A stretch of DNA of 64,000 nucleotides from positions 120,623,415-120,687,414 of the forward strand of contig NC_089979.1 of assembly GCF_036417845.1 (NCBI RefSeq), given 5' to 3'. How positions within the stretch are numbered: the first letter of the stretch is position 1; each line of letters starts with the position of its first letter. The DNA comes from Apteryx mantelli (Eukaryota; Chordata; Aves; Apterygiformes; Apterygidae). Below are positions 22,510 to 33,480 of the stretch, piece after piece. Below the pieces are notes generated by a model. That model searched no databases. It saw nothing but the letters and a program-made list of their open reading frames with translations, and was not told the origin of the DNA. Made by a program: the position numbers and the translations under genes.

Positions 22510-25501
22510 CATGGCACAGAATTATATTTTATTGATTGTATCAAGAGTCACATCTCTACAGTTGACAATCTTTCATTTATAGAATGAGGTTTCAACAAGC
22601 ATTTCAAAAGGTATGGAATGAGCATTCTTAGCATGCCTCAAATGAATGTAACAACTACCCAGATAAAGTTGGACTTGAGAGCCTCAAAAGCATACTGAGC
22701 TTCCAAAAACTACTCATTTTCAAAGTTTCAGGCATGCAGAACATTCAATTGTCACAAGGAAGATACTGACAACTGGTATTTTGATAGTTGCTGGCACCAA
22801 TATTTAACCCCAAAACACTTTTAAAGAGTGTCTAACTTTCCTGTGAAAGACATTCTGTACAGAAAGCTGCTGCATTTCTTTTTTTTTTTCCTTTATGCCT
22901 CCAAAAGGAACTGGAATGATACATGTAAGCAAAGCCCCCCCACAACCTCGTTATCAGTAGCAGATGGACTCTTGTAAAGCTAATGAACAGCAGCAACCCT
23001 CCAGAGTTTTTCATCCTGTAATTTAGCAGAGCTACCTTAACTGAAAAGCAAATCAAAGCTTCATTCATATTCAAAAGTCAGACTCAAAACAATCTTATAC
23101 AGTTGCAGTGCTAAGAAAATACACTGACAGGTAATAAACTATGTGTCTTTGGATAAAAGTCATTCATATGCACTGCTATAAGCTGTTAAACATAGCTCAT
23201 CTGACCACAGGGCTGACTACCCACTCCATGGTCTGTCCCTAAGAGATCCAAATACTCTGCATTTGCTCAGCTGTTGCATGGTCATAAACAAGAACTAAAG
23301 GTAAAGATTCATTAGACTCCAGAATCCATGTATATTTCCATTTTATTTGATTTGCAACTGTTACAGGGTTTTCTTGAACTGCCAGAAGTCATGCCCAAAA
23401 ACCTCAAATAAAGAAGGTACAATGGACAGTCTCATCTACCCTTCATACAGTAGATTAAAACTTGATTCGTGTGCACTGACAATTTCAATCTCTTTAAACA
23501 TCAGGAAAAGTGTTTAAGATTTCACATTTCTACTACATCACCAAGTGACGTGTCCATTTACCAAGAATTCCACAGAAATTTTTACTGACAAACCAACGGT
23601 TTTGCTGGCAACAATGTGTTTTCAAGGAAGATACATGGCTCAGAGTCCAACAGTATTGGTATCAGTCTTTCAGTGGGGTTTTGTTTCCAAAAGAAGTCTC
23701 CAACTTTAACAATAGTCTCTTGAGCCCTCTATTTAATAGCAGCTTCTAGCAGAAGTTTTAAAGACAGTTAACTCTGCAAGGGCAAGGCCAGTTTTAGTCT
23801 GTGCACAAAGAATCAAGTGAAACCCCAGGTCCACTGAAGTTAACAGCAAAGTTCCCATTGGCCTCAGAGAAGCATATTCAAAGCGAGTCAGCAGTTAGTC
23901 ACAAGGAACCCAACTATGCAATTCCCGCACTGTCCTCATCTTCTACAGATACACAGTACTCCCACACAAGTAAGCAAATTTTGTTTTGTTCCCTTGTTTT
24001 TCTTGCCATTGGCAACTCTTATGGATCTCGAGTCTATTTTTTGGCATTTACTCTGAGAAACCTCAACACTGAAGCACGCCACTTCATTTTGCTTGTGGTG
24101 TAAGAGTTTAAGAGAAGAGAAAAATAGTTACAGCAGGACACTTTTGGTACTTGTCAGGTTTTGTTCACTGAATCAAAGCTATGGGCAATGTCCTATACTC
24201 TTAGTATATAAGTGCCATTTTGCCTACTTCCACTAAATTAAGTCAGAGATGAGAAGAACTTAAAGAAGTCACTGCCTTCCATTATTACTTATATTCCTGA
24301 CTTTGAAAAAACACCATTTAAGAGTTTTAGAGGATTTCTGCCTTGGCCTGCATGCTTCACAGAAGTAGCCAAACAAATAAGGCTTACCAAGCTTTAGTTA
24401 TCCTTCTGTATACGAAGTCATTTTGGTCATAAGTAACCACTGTCCTTCAAACAAATATGAATTTTTAAACAGAAGAGAAATTTTATCTAGTATTGCTACT
24501 GCCATGTATCTCGCATTTTTAAAAAGGTAAGTTCTGAACACTATAGTCAGAGTCCGGATATCTCTGTCAAATCAAAGCTCTTTATGTCTTAGTGCTTTAG
24601 GGTGAGAAAGACCAACCTCAGGACAAAAAAACAAAATAAACCTTATTTCACTATAACATCTCACATTGTTATTTAAATATGCTGCAATTTGATACCAGAA
24701 ACAAGGAAGGCATTTTTGTGGGGAAATAGAAAAATGCTTAAACGGACAACTGTGAAAATGGCTAATTCAAACAGACCATTCAAACCCATCATTCCTCAAA
24801 TCTGACTCTGAATGAGTTTTAATTTGTTTTGCAGTTACCTCAGTACAGCTATCTAAAAAGGTAAACAAACTACAGCTGTGTTATACTTGGATAGTATGAG
24901 TGGTATGGTATGCTCCAGAAGTCTCTAGTAGGCTATGGCTATGCATAACAGGATTCCTCAGAAGGGGAACAGAATAGGTTTCTCTCATTAAGGTCACTTA
25001 AATCTTTGTTATAGCAAATTGGAACCAAATGGCTGACTTCTGCAGGATTTCTGACAGGAATCCAGTAGAGCTGGTTTCAAGTTTCAGATGGCCGCTAAAA
25101 CAGCTGTAACCTTCTCTTCCAGAAGTTGTGATCCACATGGTGTCCACAATGAGTGCAGCAAGTCTGAGGTAGTCAACCTTTACGAAGGCTCAGTATCTGA
25201 ACATAAAAAGATTTTGAAATGACCACTGGCTGTAGGTATCTTTCTGAGCAATTAAAGAACACTGATGACTCTTGTTCAATCATTTACATTAATTTGCCCC
25301 ATATCCAATGGAGAAGTTGTAACATATTATGCTTCCATAGTGCAGGAGAACCAATCACTTACGTCAAAGTAGTCTGCACTTGCTGCAGTAGATCCAGCAG
25401 AAATAAGGTGGCATGTTCATCATAGCCGTTAGCTGTAGTTTAGTTACCTTAGTAGAAGGGTTACCAAAAAAGCATTCCTTAATTGTAATGTGTATGCAGC
25501 T
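22510..25501 (-). other. CDV3: Probable CDV3 3'UTR
   Basis: About 3 kb after the CDV3 stop codon with no coding signal. Minus-strand AATAAA motifs occur at 23342-23347 and 22528-22533. The second would give a 3'UTR close to the length I recall for human CDV3. The 3' end is inferred and could lie further left (another AATAAA at 22004-22009). A patch at about 23820-23875 resembles an old interspersed repeat. Confidence 0.5.
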
Positions 25502-25628
25502 CTACTGATCCCCAAGCACAGCATACTGGTTGTCTAGCTGAAGTTTAAGTGCCTGGTTTTTTGAGACCTCATCCCTACCTCTAGTTTTGTGTTTTACTAC
25601 TTCAAAGCTCTTCTCCATTTCTTTATCC
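25502..25628 (-). CDS. CDV3: CDV3 exon 5 (terminal)
   Basis: Encodes DKEMEKSFEVVKHK and the helix-forming ALKLQLDNQYAVLGDQ, then a TAG stop. This matches a short-tail isoform. No GT donor was seen within the last codons that would allow a longer tail. Confidence 0.9.
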
Positions 25629-28600
25629 CTAAGGGAAAATAAATGTAATCAGTAAATATCTTATCACTACCTCATGAATTGTGAATTTCTAGCCGATTTC
25701 CACCCCATCCCAACAAAAACATTTTTACTACAAACACAAAACATGAAGTTCTAGAGTTTTAACAGGATAGCCTAACATTCCCAAGCAAATCTTGTAAAAA
25801 CCATTCTCCACAGTCAAGCTCATCTTCCTATACAATTCAGATTATATTCTAATTTTCAATATTAACATTCTCAAAAGCATATTTAAAAGCACTTTTAGGA
25901 AAAACAGGTGTTAGAAAAGAAGTCCATTCACCTTCTGGAATGCTGACCAGTAATCAGAATATATGTAATTGGGTGTACCACACTTAATGTGCTATGTCAA
26001 AATAGCATTCAGAGATTTACACCTTAGCCCAATTTACACCATTCAAACCCTAAAGCATCAATAACAGCATGTCTCATTTACCAGAGACATAAAATTAGAC
26101 CAGCAATAGAAAGAAAAAACCCAAAGCTTCTGCTAGGCTGCGTCAGTCAATACCACATTGAGCAGTCAAAAGCACAAGTGAATTGGGTGTTAGTCTAGCT
26201 ATCCCTTCTGTAGGGAATGAGATTGGGGGTGGGGGGTGGGGGTGGAATCAGGACTCTGAGGCAGTGTGAGATTAAAGTCTTGAACACAAGAAAATACAAC
26301 AGGCTTCAGTAAAATTGAAGGACTCATCTTTCCAACCCAGGGCTCAAATAGCAAATTTTTGAATTTATGTTGTATTAAATCACATTCTTTCACTTAAGTC
26401 ATTTTCACATTTCTAACGAGAAGGCAGTGTACTCAAACTATTCTATTCATTTCTACTGACAGGTAAACAGCACAGAGACTTGCCACAGTTGGCGTCTCAG
26501 CACGTTGTCAAGAGCAGAAACACTCTAGATCAGGAAAAATCCTTCAATACGTCAATTAGATGGATAAGATAACAGTCAGTCTTGTTTGGCTATCTCACTG
26601 GGCTATTTCTCATGAAAGTGGTTTCATGGGAAGCCCTCCACAGAGTTGGAAAACACAGTTAAGACCTCTCCCATCTCTTTGCCAGACAGAAAATAATTTC
26701 TTAGTTATTCCTTTCCTATGTGGAAAGATACTGGTTTAATCTCTAACGGAACAAGAACTCAGAGAATGCAGTTAAAATGTCTGTTAGGGGATTAATGAAA
26801 TGTACTTACTTTCGACTGTCTACAAGCTTGGCAGTGGACTGCAGTGATGGAAACTGCGTATCACTATAGATTTCTGGTGGTCCTTGCTGTGCTCTCCGTG
26901 GCCTGCCCTCCCTGGCACCAGGCGGCCTGTATACACCACCAGTTTGCACTGGTTCTGGGGCTTCTGTAACTATTCATAAGAATGAATTTTAGACAAGCAA
27001 GTAAGTTTGCATTCATCCCAAAAAAGCACAGCTCAAGAAAAAAATAAAAAAATCTTATTACGAGTATGTTTTCGCACCTTCTAATGCTCTGAAGGCAAAC
27101 ATTTTAGACAAGTCCAGAAGTCAGGCGTCATCTAATTTAAGATCTGCTTATTTAGTCAAATTAAAGTGTGGCTCTACTGTAGTGCCTCACCAAGTTCGGA
27201 GCGTTAGAACCACTGAACAGAACTTCCTACATCTTGTTTGCAATTTATTAATAGCTTGCCTTTAAAATTTGAGGTTTTAACACATAATTTTGCCAAATCT
27301 CATTTACAGCACCTCCACAGATGTAGAAGAGAATATCCAAACAGTTCGTACTTAAGGTAACAATCTACAATGAAGTAACACCAATTAGTGAAAAAATAAA
27401 TGTACCTATTTACTTTGCATGAGGGCTTCACTTGTAAAAACAAGAAGAGAGACAGAAAACATAGTAGTCCACTTTCCAATGAATTTCTCAACGGAAGAGA
27501 GCAGTCTGAACTCAGACCACGGCTACCTAAATAGTCTGTCTCCACTGATATTATGAAATTGTATTTAATCAAACTTAAGTTCTATTCCTGTTAAAAAAGC
27601 CTCATTTTGCAATGCCATATTTCCTGCAACCCACAACTGATTTGGAAAGAGAAAAAAACACCCCAAAAACCAGTGTACCAATTATTGAATCCTGCCTAGG
27701 AAGCACCATATTAGACACCAGACACTGACTGAACACCAGCTTATTGTCAAAGCAGTATTTTTAGATCAACAGAAACATTTCAACAGATTCTTTGCAGATA
27801 GCAAAGTATGGGGATCTCATTCATAGAGGGGATGACTTTTTTTCCTACTTTTGAAGGCTGAAAAAATACCCCAAACAACCCCTCATGCATGCTTATTTTG
27901 AGTATCTGACAGCACTATCAATTCAGTTCCTCAGATCCCTTCAAAAGAAGATTTTCTTATTCACTTCTAAGTATGTAAAGCAAGCCATTAGATGTTACGA
28001 GGTGTCAGGACAGGACAGTTGCCTCCAAATAACTGAAATTCAACCAGATATGAATCTTCTGACTGAAGAAAAAACATCCTCCCTCCCCAACCCTGAGTTA
28101 AATTTACCAATTGTTTCAACAACAGGTGCTGGTGCAGGAGCTGACTTGTTCCAAGGACCAGATGATTTGTCTACACCACCTCCAGCCTCCTCCCAGTTGT
28201 CACCTGGTTCTTCTCTTTTTTCACTTTCATCATCTTCTTTTTCACTATGAAAGAGAAATGATAAGTAGCACTTTACAAATAGAGGTCAAAGACTTGCCAG
28301 AGATTACACAATCACCAAGGATAGACTTCATAGCTACTGCGCAGAAGATGCTAGATTTAATCAGACTTTCTTAGTCCTGTAACCACCATATTACCACTTC
28401 CCTCAGAACAATTTTGCCACAGCGCCACACAATTCAGCAAATGAAATGAAAAAAACAAGAAAAAAAAAAGACAAGTTCAAATTATACTAAGTGACCAAGT
28501 AAATTATTTATTATTTTGAACTTTAAAGTTTTTTTCGTACTAGGACAATCATATATTATGAAAGTGTGCTAAGATAAGCAGAGAAAGCAGGAAAGGACTA

Positions 28601-31600
28601 TGCATTCTTCTTGCATCATTTGCTGTAGTCAAGAGGAAGAAATTGTTAAAAGAAAGTAGCAACAGAAAGCAAATCCTAAGTCCCATTTCTCTGTATCCAC
28701 AGCTACCTGAAAACCCCTTACTCTTATCCATATGTAAATATAACCTACTCAGATGTATTCGTTTATTTTTTTAAACAAAGTCACCCAAGGTTAGAGAAAA
28801 GTATCATTTTTTTAAAGATAAAATAGTCTAAATAAAAGATATTGTCAAGCTTTTGCATAAATTCAAAGCTTTTCTTTCACCCCTACTAGAAACAGTCACA
28901 CACTCAAAAATAATTAGCCAGTGACAGCTACCCTAGAAAGCTATGTGGTATACTAGGATGTACATGGACAGTCAGGACGTACAGGAGGGTTAAGTGAAAT
29001 AACCAAAAATATTGATCAGAAGAGCAGCAGCATGTCTGAACACAGAAGATTATACAACACCAAATCCTACTAATCAAGAAATGGATAAGCTTTTTGGAAA
29101 TGTAATAATCAGAACAGTTTTACCCAAAAAAACCCCTGTCAATTCTGAAAACCAAATGACCTTTGATAACAACAGCCTTTGATAGTATGAGAACAACCAT
29201 ATGAAGCTGGATCAAGGGCACAAGCACATCATTACTCTATTTTAAAGTACAGTCATAAGCAAATGTCTACGGAACAGCAAGAACAGAGAAGGCATATATA
29301 ATCTTCCCCCCCTCTCCTTTGTGCTCTCAGTGTCCAGCTATTTTCAGCAAAAAGATCTCCTGAGCCGGGCATGATGTCTTTCTAACTAATAACCTTCAAT
29401 GTTTCTTTTCTTTCATTTACTTGTCCAGTCTCCCCTTGAATCCACAAACTCTGAGCAGCTCTAAAATCCTGCAGGAAGAAGTTCCATATGCTGGAAAATA
29501 CAATACAGCAGTAAAAGCATTCAAAATGCTGGCCTCTTGTCTGCAAAACTGAAGTACTTGCTTTTCAGTCAAACAATGTTAAGTTTGACCTCTAAGTCAG
29601 TGAAGCACCCCATTTGTTGCTTAAGGTGTCATTCAGACATGATTATCTGTTGTGCCACTGATTATCTGTTGTGCCATGAAACTCATAAATGCAGTCCTAA
29701 GGGTTCTTGTCAGAGAACACTAGTTTTACCAACTATATTTTCACACTCCTGAAATAAAAATGCAACTGTTCAGGCACTTACTCCCCCAACTGAGATGCTG
29801 ACTAGATTGAATCAGGTGTCCTTAAAGCAATCAAGTGATTTGGAGGGCATTACTACCCTGCACTTCTCTCACAGGTAAATTCCCAATTTACTATCTTTAT
29901 GATCAGGAATGTGAAGCATTTCTAACAAAAATGGCAAGTTCCCCCCGTTCCCCTCCCAAAATACACACATATATACATGAGAGTGTGTGGGTGAGAGCAA
30001 GAGCACACAAGCAAGCAAAAATACCAACACGAGAGATTTAGGAAATAAGAACATCTGTAGACAACTGTCAAACCTAAGTTTGGCAGAAACATATAAACTT
30101 CCATTTAATTGGACTCCACTTTCTTTCTCCAAGAAAGAAACTACTTTTAGAATTAATGATTGTTATTCTGGGAGATAAACAAAGACAGTACCTTATTTGC
30201 ATGGACTGAACTCTAAGACCACTATAATCAATTTCTTCCTTTTGCTCAAACTCCTTCCAGTCATCCTCTTCCTGTAAGAAAAGAAAAAAATATTATAACT
30301 TGTTACCATCTTTATACCAAAAGCAGAATGGAAGATGTAGCAAAGGTAATACAAAGGGAAAAGCTGCAGTTCCAAGGCAAATCAGCTTTCGTGCACCATT
30401 GCCAAAAGGGGCAAAGATTCAGCTTACCCCTCCCCTAGCTTTCTGTATGCCAACTCACTGGAACAGTTAAAAAAAAGCCTCAGCAAAAAAAAAAAAAAAA
30501 AAAAAAAATCATTTAAGTGAAAGAAAACCAAATCAGCTCAGGACAGAGCCAGAGGAAAGTCAAGAGAAAACACAAAGTAGAGAATAGGATCACGTAGTCA
30601 AGAGCAAGGAAATAAGGCAAGACCTCTCTCTTTCACTGACAGTGAATGTTTATGACAGCCTGGATACACATGGAAGCTTTAGCTTTACTTTCTCAATCAC
30701 CTACTTCACATGAACCAAACAGTAAGGAATATTCAGAGCAGTTTATGGTAGATTTATGACAAAGATTAATATTAGTACATTTGATTTTTTCAAATTCACA
30801 ATGATATTTATAGCCTTATGTGTTTTTAAATATATTTTTATGAAAAACATATTCAAATAAAAAAGTTAGTTTCACAAATACAGCAAATTTAGTATACAAA
30901 AGCAGTAGAAAACTAGTCTTTGGAAAGTGTTCCTGGAAGTTTTAAAACGGAGTTTGATAAAGTGTTTGGGGGAAGAGGGACCCACCTAACTGGAGCCAAT
31001 TTTGTCCTACTGCTTAATCAGCAGCAGATCCAAGGGTTATTAAAGTAGGCCAAAAATGGACCAGAACAGATTAGTCCCCTTATGCTCCTAGACACAGCTT
31101 TAAGACACACAGAGCCCAATTAGTAGTTCACATACTTCCTACACCTTACACAATGGGCAGTTCTCCTACTTGGAATACGAGCACCTTGCAAGCAAGGCCT
31201 GCCAATGGTATGATCTCCTTCTCACTTAACAGATGGGGAAACAACTCCTTTTAAGGGTATTGTCCTAGGACAACATTATCCTACATATCTTTACATTATC
31301 AGCTTCTAGCAGGAGAACTTTTACAATGACCTGCTTTAGAGTAACAGCATAAGTAGAAAGCGATCTCATGTTATTGATCTGGTTGCTGAAGATTAAGTCT
31401 TTTGCAAAGAATGCAACTCTACAGCTCTAAAATGTTCTCAATGTCTTACATCACCTCCTCTAAGGCAACACCATATCTTCCAAACTAACATACCTTTCAT
31501 GTTTAGTTTTATGATCTTTATTTCTAACTTAAGGACAAACTTCAGCAAAATAGGATATTATTTTACAAGCAAATGAGAAAAAAGAAGAGTAGCTAAAAGA

Positions 31601-32470
31601 TTATTACTGACTTGGGTCTACTCAGAAAGCTACTGTGGGTGTCAAGCTCCCCAAGCTGAACGATGTTAGGAAACAGAACAGTATTTCTCAAAACTCGTTT
31701 TGAAATACACGGTATGGCCAGTTGTCAGGCACCAACTGAGCTACCAGCTCTGAAGCTTCCCCTGCATGCTAACCGCTTCGCTGTGACACAGTACAAAAAA
31801 TTACTGGCAGTAAAACCCTTCTCGGCAGAAGCGCAAACAGAGCCGGGCGCCTGCGGCTCCAGAGGGGCTCAGGGCGGGCACCTGACGCAGACGCCTGGCG
31901 CCGAGACCAGAGAGCGGCGCGGGCCGAGCGCGGAGCCCGAGCGCGGGGCTGCGCGGCGGCGGCCCGGAGCCCGAGCGCGGGGCCCTCGCCCGGCTGCGGG
32001 CCACCAAGGGCGCCGGGGACGCGGCGCGCCGGGCTGAGCCGGGCCGAGCCGGGCCGAGCCGCCGCGCAGACACCCGCGTGGCCCGGTGGCCCCGCTGTCC
32101 GGGCCGGGCCGGCGGCGCCCCCTGCCGGCAGGAAGCCGCCGGGCGGGCGGAGGGAGCCGTGACCCTTCCCCCACCCGGCCGGCGGAGCGGCCCCGGCCCC
32201 GGCCCCGGCCCCAGCCCCGGCCCGGCCTGCGCCCTCTCCCCGCTGCACCTTGGTCTTGGCGGAGCCGCCGGTGGAGGCGGCGGCGCCGGAGCCGCTGCCG
32301 TCGGCCGGGCGGGGCCCCCCGGCGGCAGCCGCGGCGGCCGCGGCCGCGGCGCTGGAAGCGGCGGCGGCGGGGCTGGAGGCGGCGGCCCCTCGGCTGCTCT
32401 TCTCCTTCCGCTTCTTCTTGTCCCGCTTGGCGAAGAAGTCGTCGAGGCTCCTCTCCTCGGTCTCAGCCAT
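25502..32470 (-). CDS. CDV3: CDV3 homolog (carnitine deficiency-associated gene expressed in ventricle 3), complete
   Basis: Five exons on the minus strand (32470-32249, 30271-30192, 28244-28108, 26969-26810 and 25628-25502) join in one frame to give 241 aa. CDV3 is a ubiquitous cytosolic, largely disordered protein of unsettled molecular function. Seen in order: the family N-terminus MAETEERSLDDFFAKRDKKK; an Ala/Gly/Ser-rich low-complexity stretch with ten consecutive Ala; an acidic DDWKEFEQKEEIDYSGL segment; the VYRPPGAR block; and the highly conserved IYSDTQFPSLQSTAKLV. The start ATG sits in a full Kozak context (GCCGCCGCCATGG). It ends YAVLGDQ, a short C-terminus differing from the longer human form I recall, which ends near SQYN. 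Confidence 0.95.
26225..26245 (+). repeat. G-rich patch with quadruplex potential
   Basis: Four runs of four to six G separated by single T (gggggtggggggtgggggtgg) on the plus strand, in CDV3 intron 4. Confidence 0.8.
26810..26969 (-). CDS. CDV3: CDV3 exon 4
   Basis: 160 nt. Encodes TGGVYRPPGAR and QGPPEIYSDTQFPSL, the conserved central motifs, ending at AGTCGAAA|gtaagt. Acceptor gaatag. Confidence 0.93.
28108..28244 (-). CDS. CDV3: CDV3 exon 3
   Basis: 137 nt. Encodes an acidic, lysine-rich stretch, then PGDNWEEAGGGVDKSSGPWN and APAPAPVVETI. Acceptor tttcatag, donor gtaaat. Confidence 0.92.
29641..29678 (+). repeat. Tandem duplication of 19 bp
   Basis: The unit gattatctgttgtgccact occurs twice with only the last two bases differing. 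It is a recent local duplication in CDV3 intron 2. Confidence 0.9.
30192..30271 (-). CDS. CDV3: CDV3 exon 2
   Basis: 80 nt, phase 0 start and phase 2 end. Encodes EEDDWKEFEQKEEIDYSGLR, the most recognisable part of the family, then VQSMQI. Acceptor cttacag, donor gtactg. Confidence 0.93.
30485..30508 (+). repeat. A24 homopolymer in CDV3 intron 1
   Basis: Uninterrupted run of 24 A. No retroelement body is recognisable beside it. Confidence 0.95.
31931..31982 (+). repeat. GC-rich direct repeats in CpG island
   Basis: The 18-mer cggagcccgagcgcgggg occurs at 31931-31948 and 31965-31982. Nearby, a gggccgagcc decamer repeats about three times at 32033-32060. Confidence 0.85.
32189..32212 (-). repeat. 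(GGGGCC)4 hexanucleotide repeat in CDV3 intron 1
   Basis: Four perfect GGGGCC units on the CDV3 sense strand. They lie about 36 nt after the exon 1 donor and are followed by further interrupted G4 runs. Capable of forming a G-quadruplex. Confidence 0.9.
32249..32470 (-). CDS. CDV3: CDV3 exon 1
   Basis: 74 codons from the ATG to GCCAAGACCAAG|gtgcag, lying inside the CpG island. It holds the basic KRDKKKRKEK run and the Ala-rich tract. The frame is also open upstream to beyond 32608, but without another ATG. Confidence 0.93.
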
Positions 32471-32827
32471 GGCGGCGGCGGCCGGGCGCGGTGCAGGCAG
32501 GGAGGAGCGGGCGGCGGCGGCCAACAGGTGAGCCCTCGCGATGGCGCCGGCCGGCGGCGGCGCTGCTCCCGGGTCCCGCCGCCCCTGGCCGCGGAGCGCG
32601 AGCGGCACCGCCTAACGACTGCGGCTCGGCAGGCCCGCGCGCGCCCGCCCCGACGCGACGCCCGCAGGGAGACGGCTTCCGCTCTCCACGTTGGTGGCCG
32701 CCGCTTGACACAGCCCGAAAGGGAAGGAGGGGCGGAGGGAAGGAGGAGTGCGCCGCGTTTGGTTGAGGCGCAGGGGGCGGAGCCGCCCCTTCTGTAGGGC
32801 CGCGCGCCGCGGCCAGGGGCGGCCCCC

Positions 32828-32837
32828 GCGCATGCGC
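32828..32837. promoter_or_regulatory. NRF1-type site
   Basis: GCGCATGCGC, a perfect match to the palindromic NRF1 consensus, about 360 bp upstream of the CDV3 ATG. Confidence 0.6.
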
Positions 32838-32850
32838 CCCAGCCCCGCGG

Positions 32851-32858
32851 CCAATCAG
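32851..32858 (+). promoter_or_regulatory. CCAAT box (NF-Y type)
   Basis: CCAATCAG 14 bp from the NRF1-type palindrome. A second CCAAT lies on the minus strand at 32968-32972. Confidence 0.6.
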
Positions 32859-32912
32859 CTGCGGGGTAGGAGGTGCCTGGCAGCCAGTCAAAAGTCTCCA
32901 GGGGCAAGCCGC

Positions 32913-32927
32913 TGACGTCGGCACGTG
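32913..32927. promoter_or_regulatory. CRE-like site next to E-box
   Basis: TGACGTC (32913-32919) followed three bases later by CACGTG (32922-32927). These are consensus-type sites for CREB/ATF and USF/MYC-family factors. Confidence 0.55.
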
Positions 32928-33480
32928 AGAATGCGTGGCGGGCGGGGAGGCAGTGGCGGGCCTGGCGATTGGCCGAGCCGGGCCGGGGGGAAGGCGCGCT
33001 GGGTTCGGTTGAGCCCCTGCCCTGTGGAGAGGTGGGAGGGCCGAGGCGGTACGGCGCGTGCGCGCTAAGGCCGGCCGCTGAGGCGCTGGGGGCGGGCGCC
33101 GGCGGCGCGTGGGGCTGCCTGGCGCGTGCCCGGCGCTGAGGGCGCGTGCGCGTGCGCCGGGCCCCCGCGTGCCACACTTCCCCCCGCCCAGGGACGGCCG
33201 CACCTGAGCGGCCGTTAACGGCCGGGCCGGGATGGCATCGCGGGAGGACCTTTGATCGTTGGCCGTTTGCCCTTTGTGGGCAGGCTCTTCCCTTCGGGGC
33301 CGGCCTCGGAGTGGCAGAGGGGCAGAATCGGCAGCCCTGGGGCCCTGTCGCCGCGCAGCGCGGTGAGGGCCTCTTGTGGCGCGGCCGGAAGGAACCTGGA
33401 GCTGCCCCCGCTCTCGGCCTCCCTCCCGGCTCAGGAACCTGCATACCTGCAGCCCGGTTTGTGCCCAGCTCTCGGCCCTT

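Larger units (their letters stand above)
25629..30191 (-). other. CDV3: CDV3 introns 2-4
   Basis: AT-rich introns at 28245-30191, 26970-28107 and 25629-26809. They contain a G-rich patch at 26225-26245, which is C-rich in the transcript, and a 19-bp tandem duplication at 29641-29678. No RNA gene or hidden exon was recognised. Confidence 0.6.
30272..32248 (-). other. CDV3: CDV3 intron 1
   Basis: The 5' part is extremely GC-rich and belongs to the CpG island; the rest is AT-rich. It contains an A24 run (30485-30508, T24 in the transcript), a GGGGCC repeat next to the donor, and weak repeat-like patches at about 30.93-31.0 kb and 31.2 kb. No exon was seen. Confidence 0.6.
31830..33480 (-). promoter_or_regulatory. 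CDV3: CpG island promoter of CDV3
   Basis: About 1.6 kb of very GC- and CpG-rich DNA covering CDV3 intron 1 start, exon 1 and upstream sequence. No TATA box is evident. Upstream of the ATG lie an NRF1-type palindrome, a CCAAT box on each strand, a CRE-like site and an E-box: the usual make-up of a housekeeping promoter. The exact start site is not visible. No plus-strand gene was found that would make it bidirectional. Confidence 0.85.

Noticed and set aside
29837-30178. Overlapping short open frames on both strands in CDV3 intron 2.
   Set aside because: Low-complexity, no conserved motif, and within a confirmed intron.
31769-33444. Several long open frames (up to about 550 codons) on both strands around 31.8-33.5 kb.
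   Set aside because: They sit in a CpG island where GC-rich sequence lacks stop codons. The residues are Pro/Arg/Ala/Gly noise. Only the CDV3 exon 1 part is supported.
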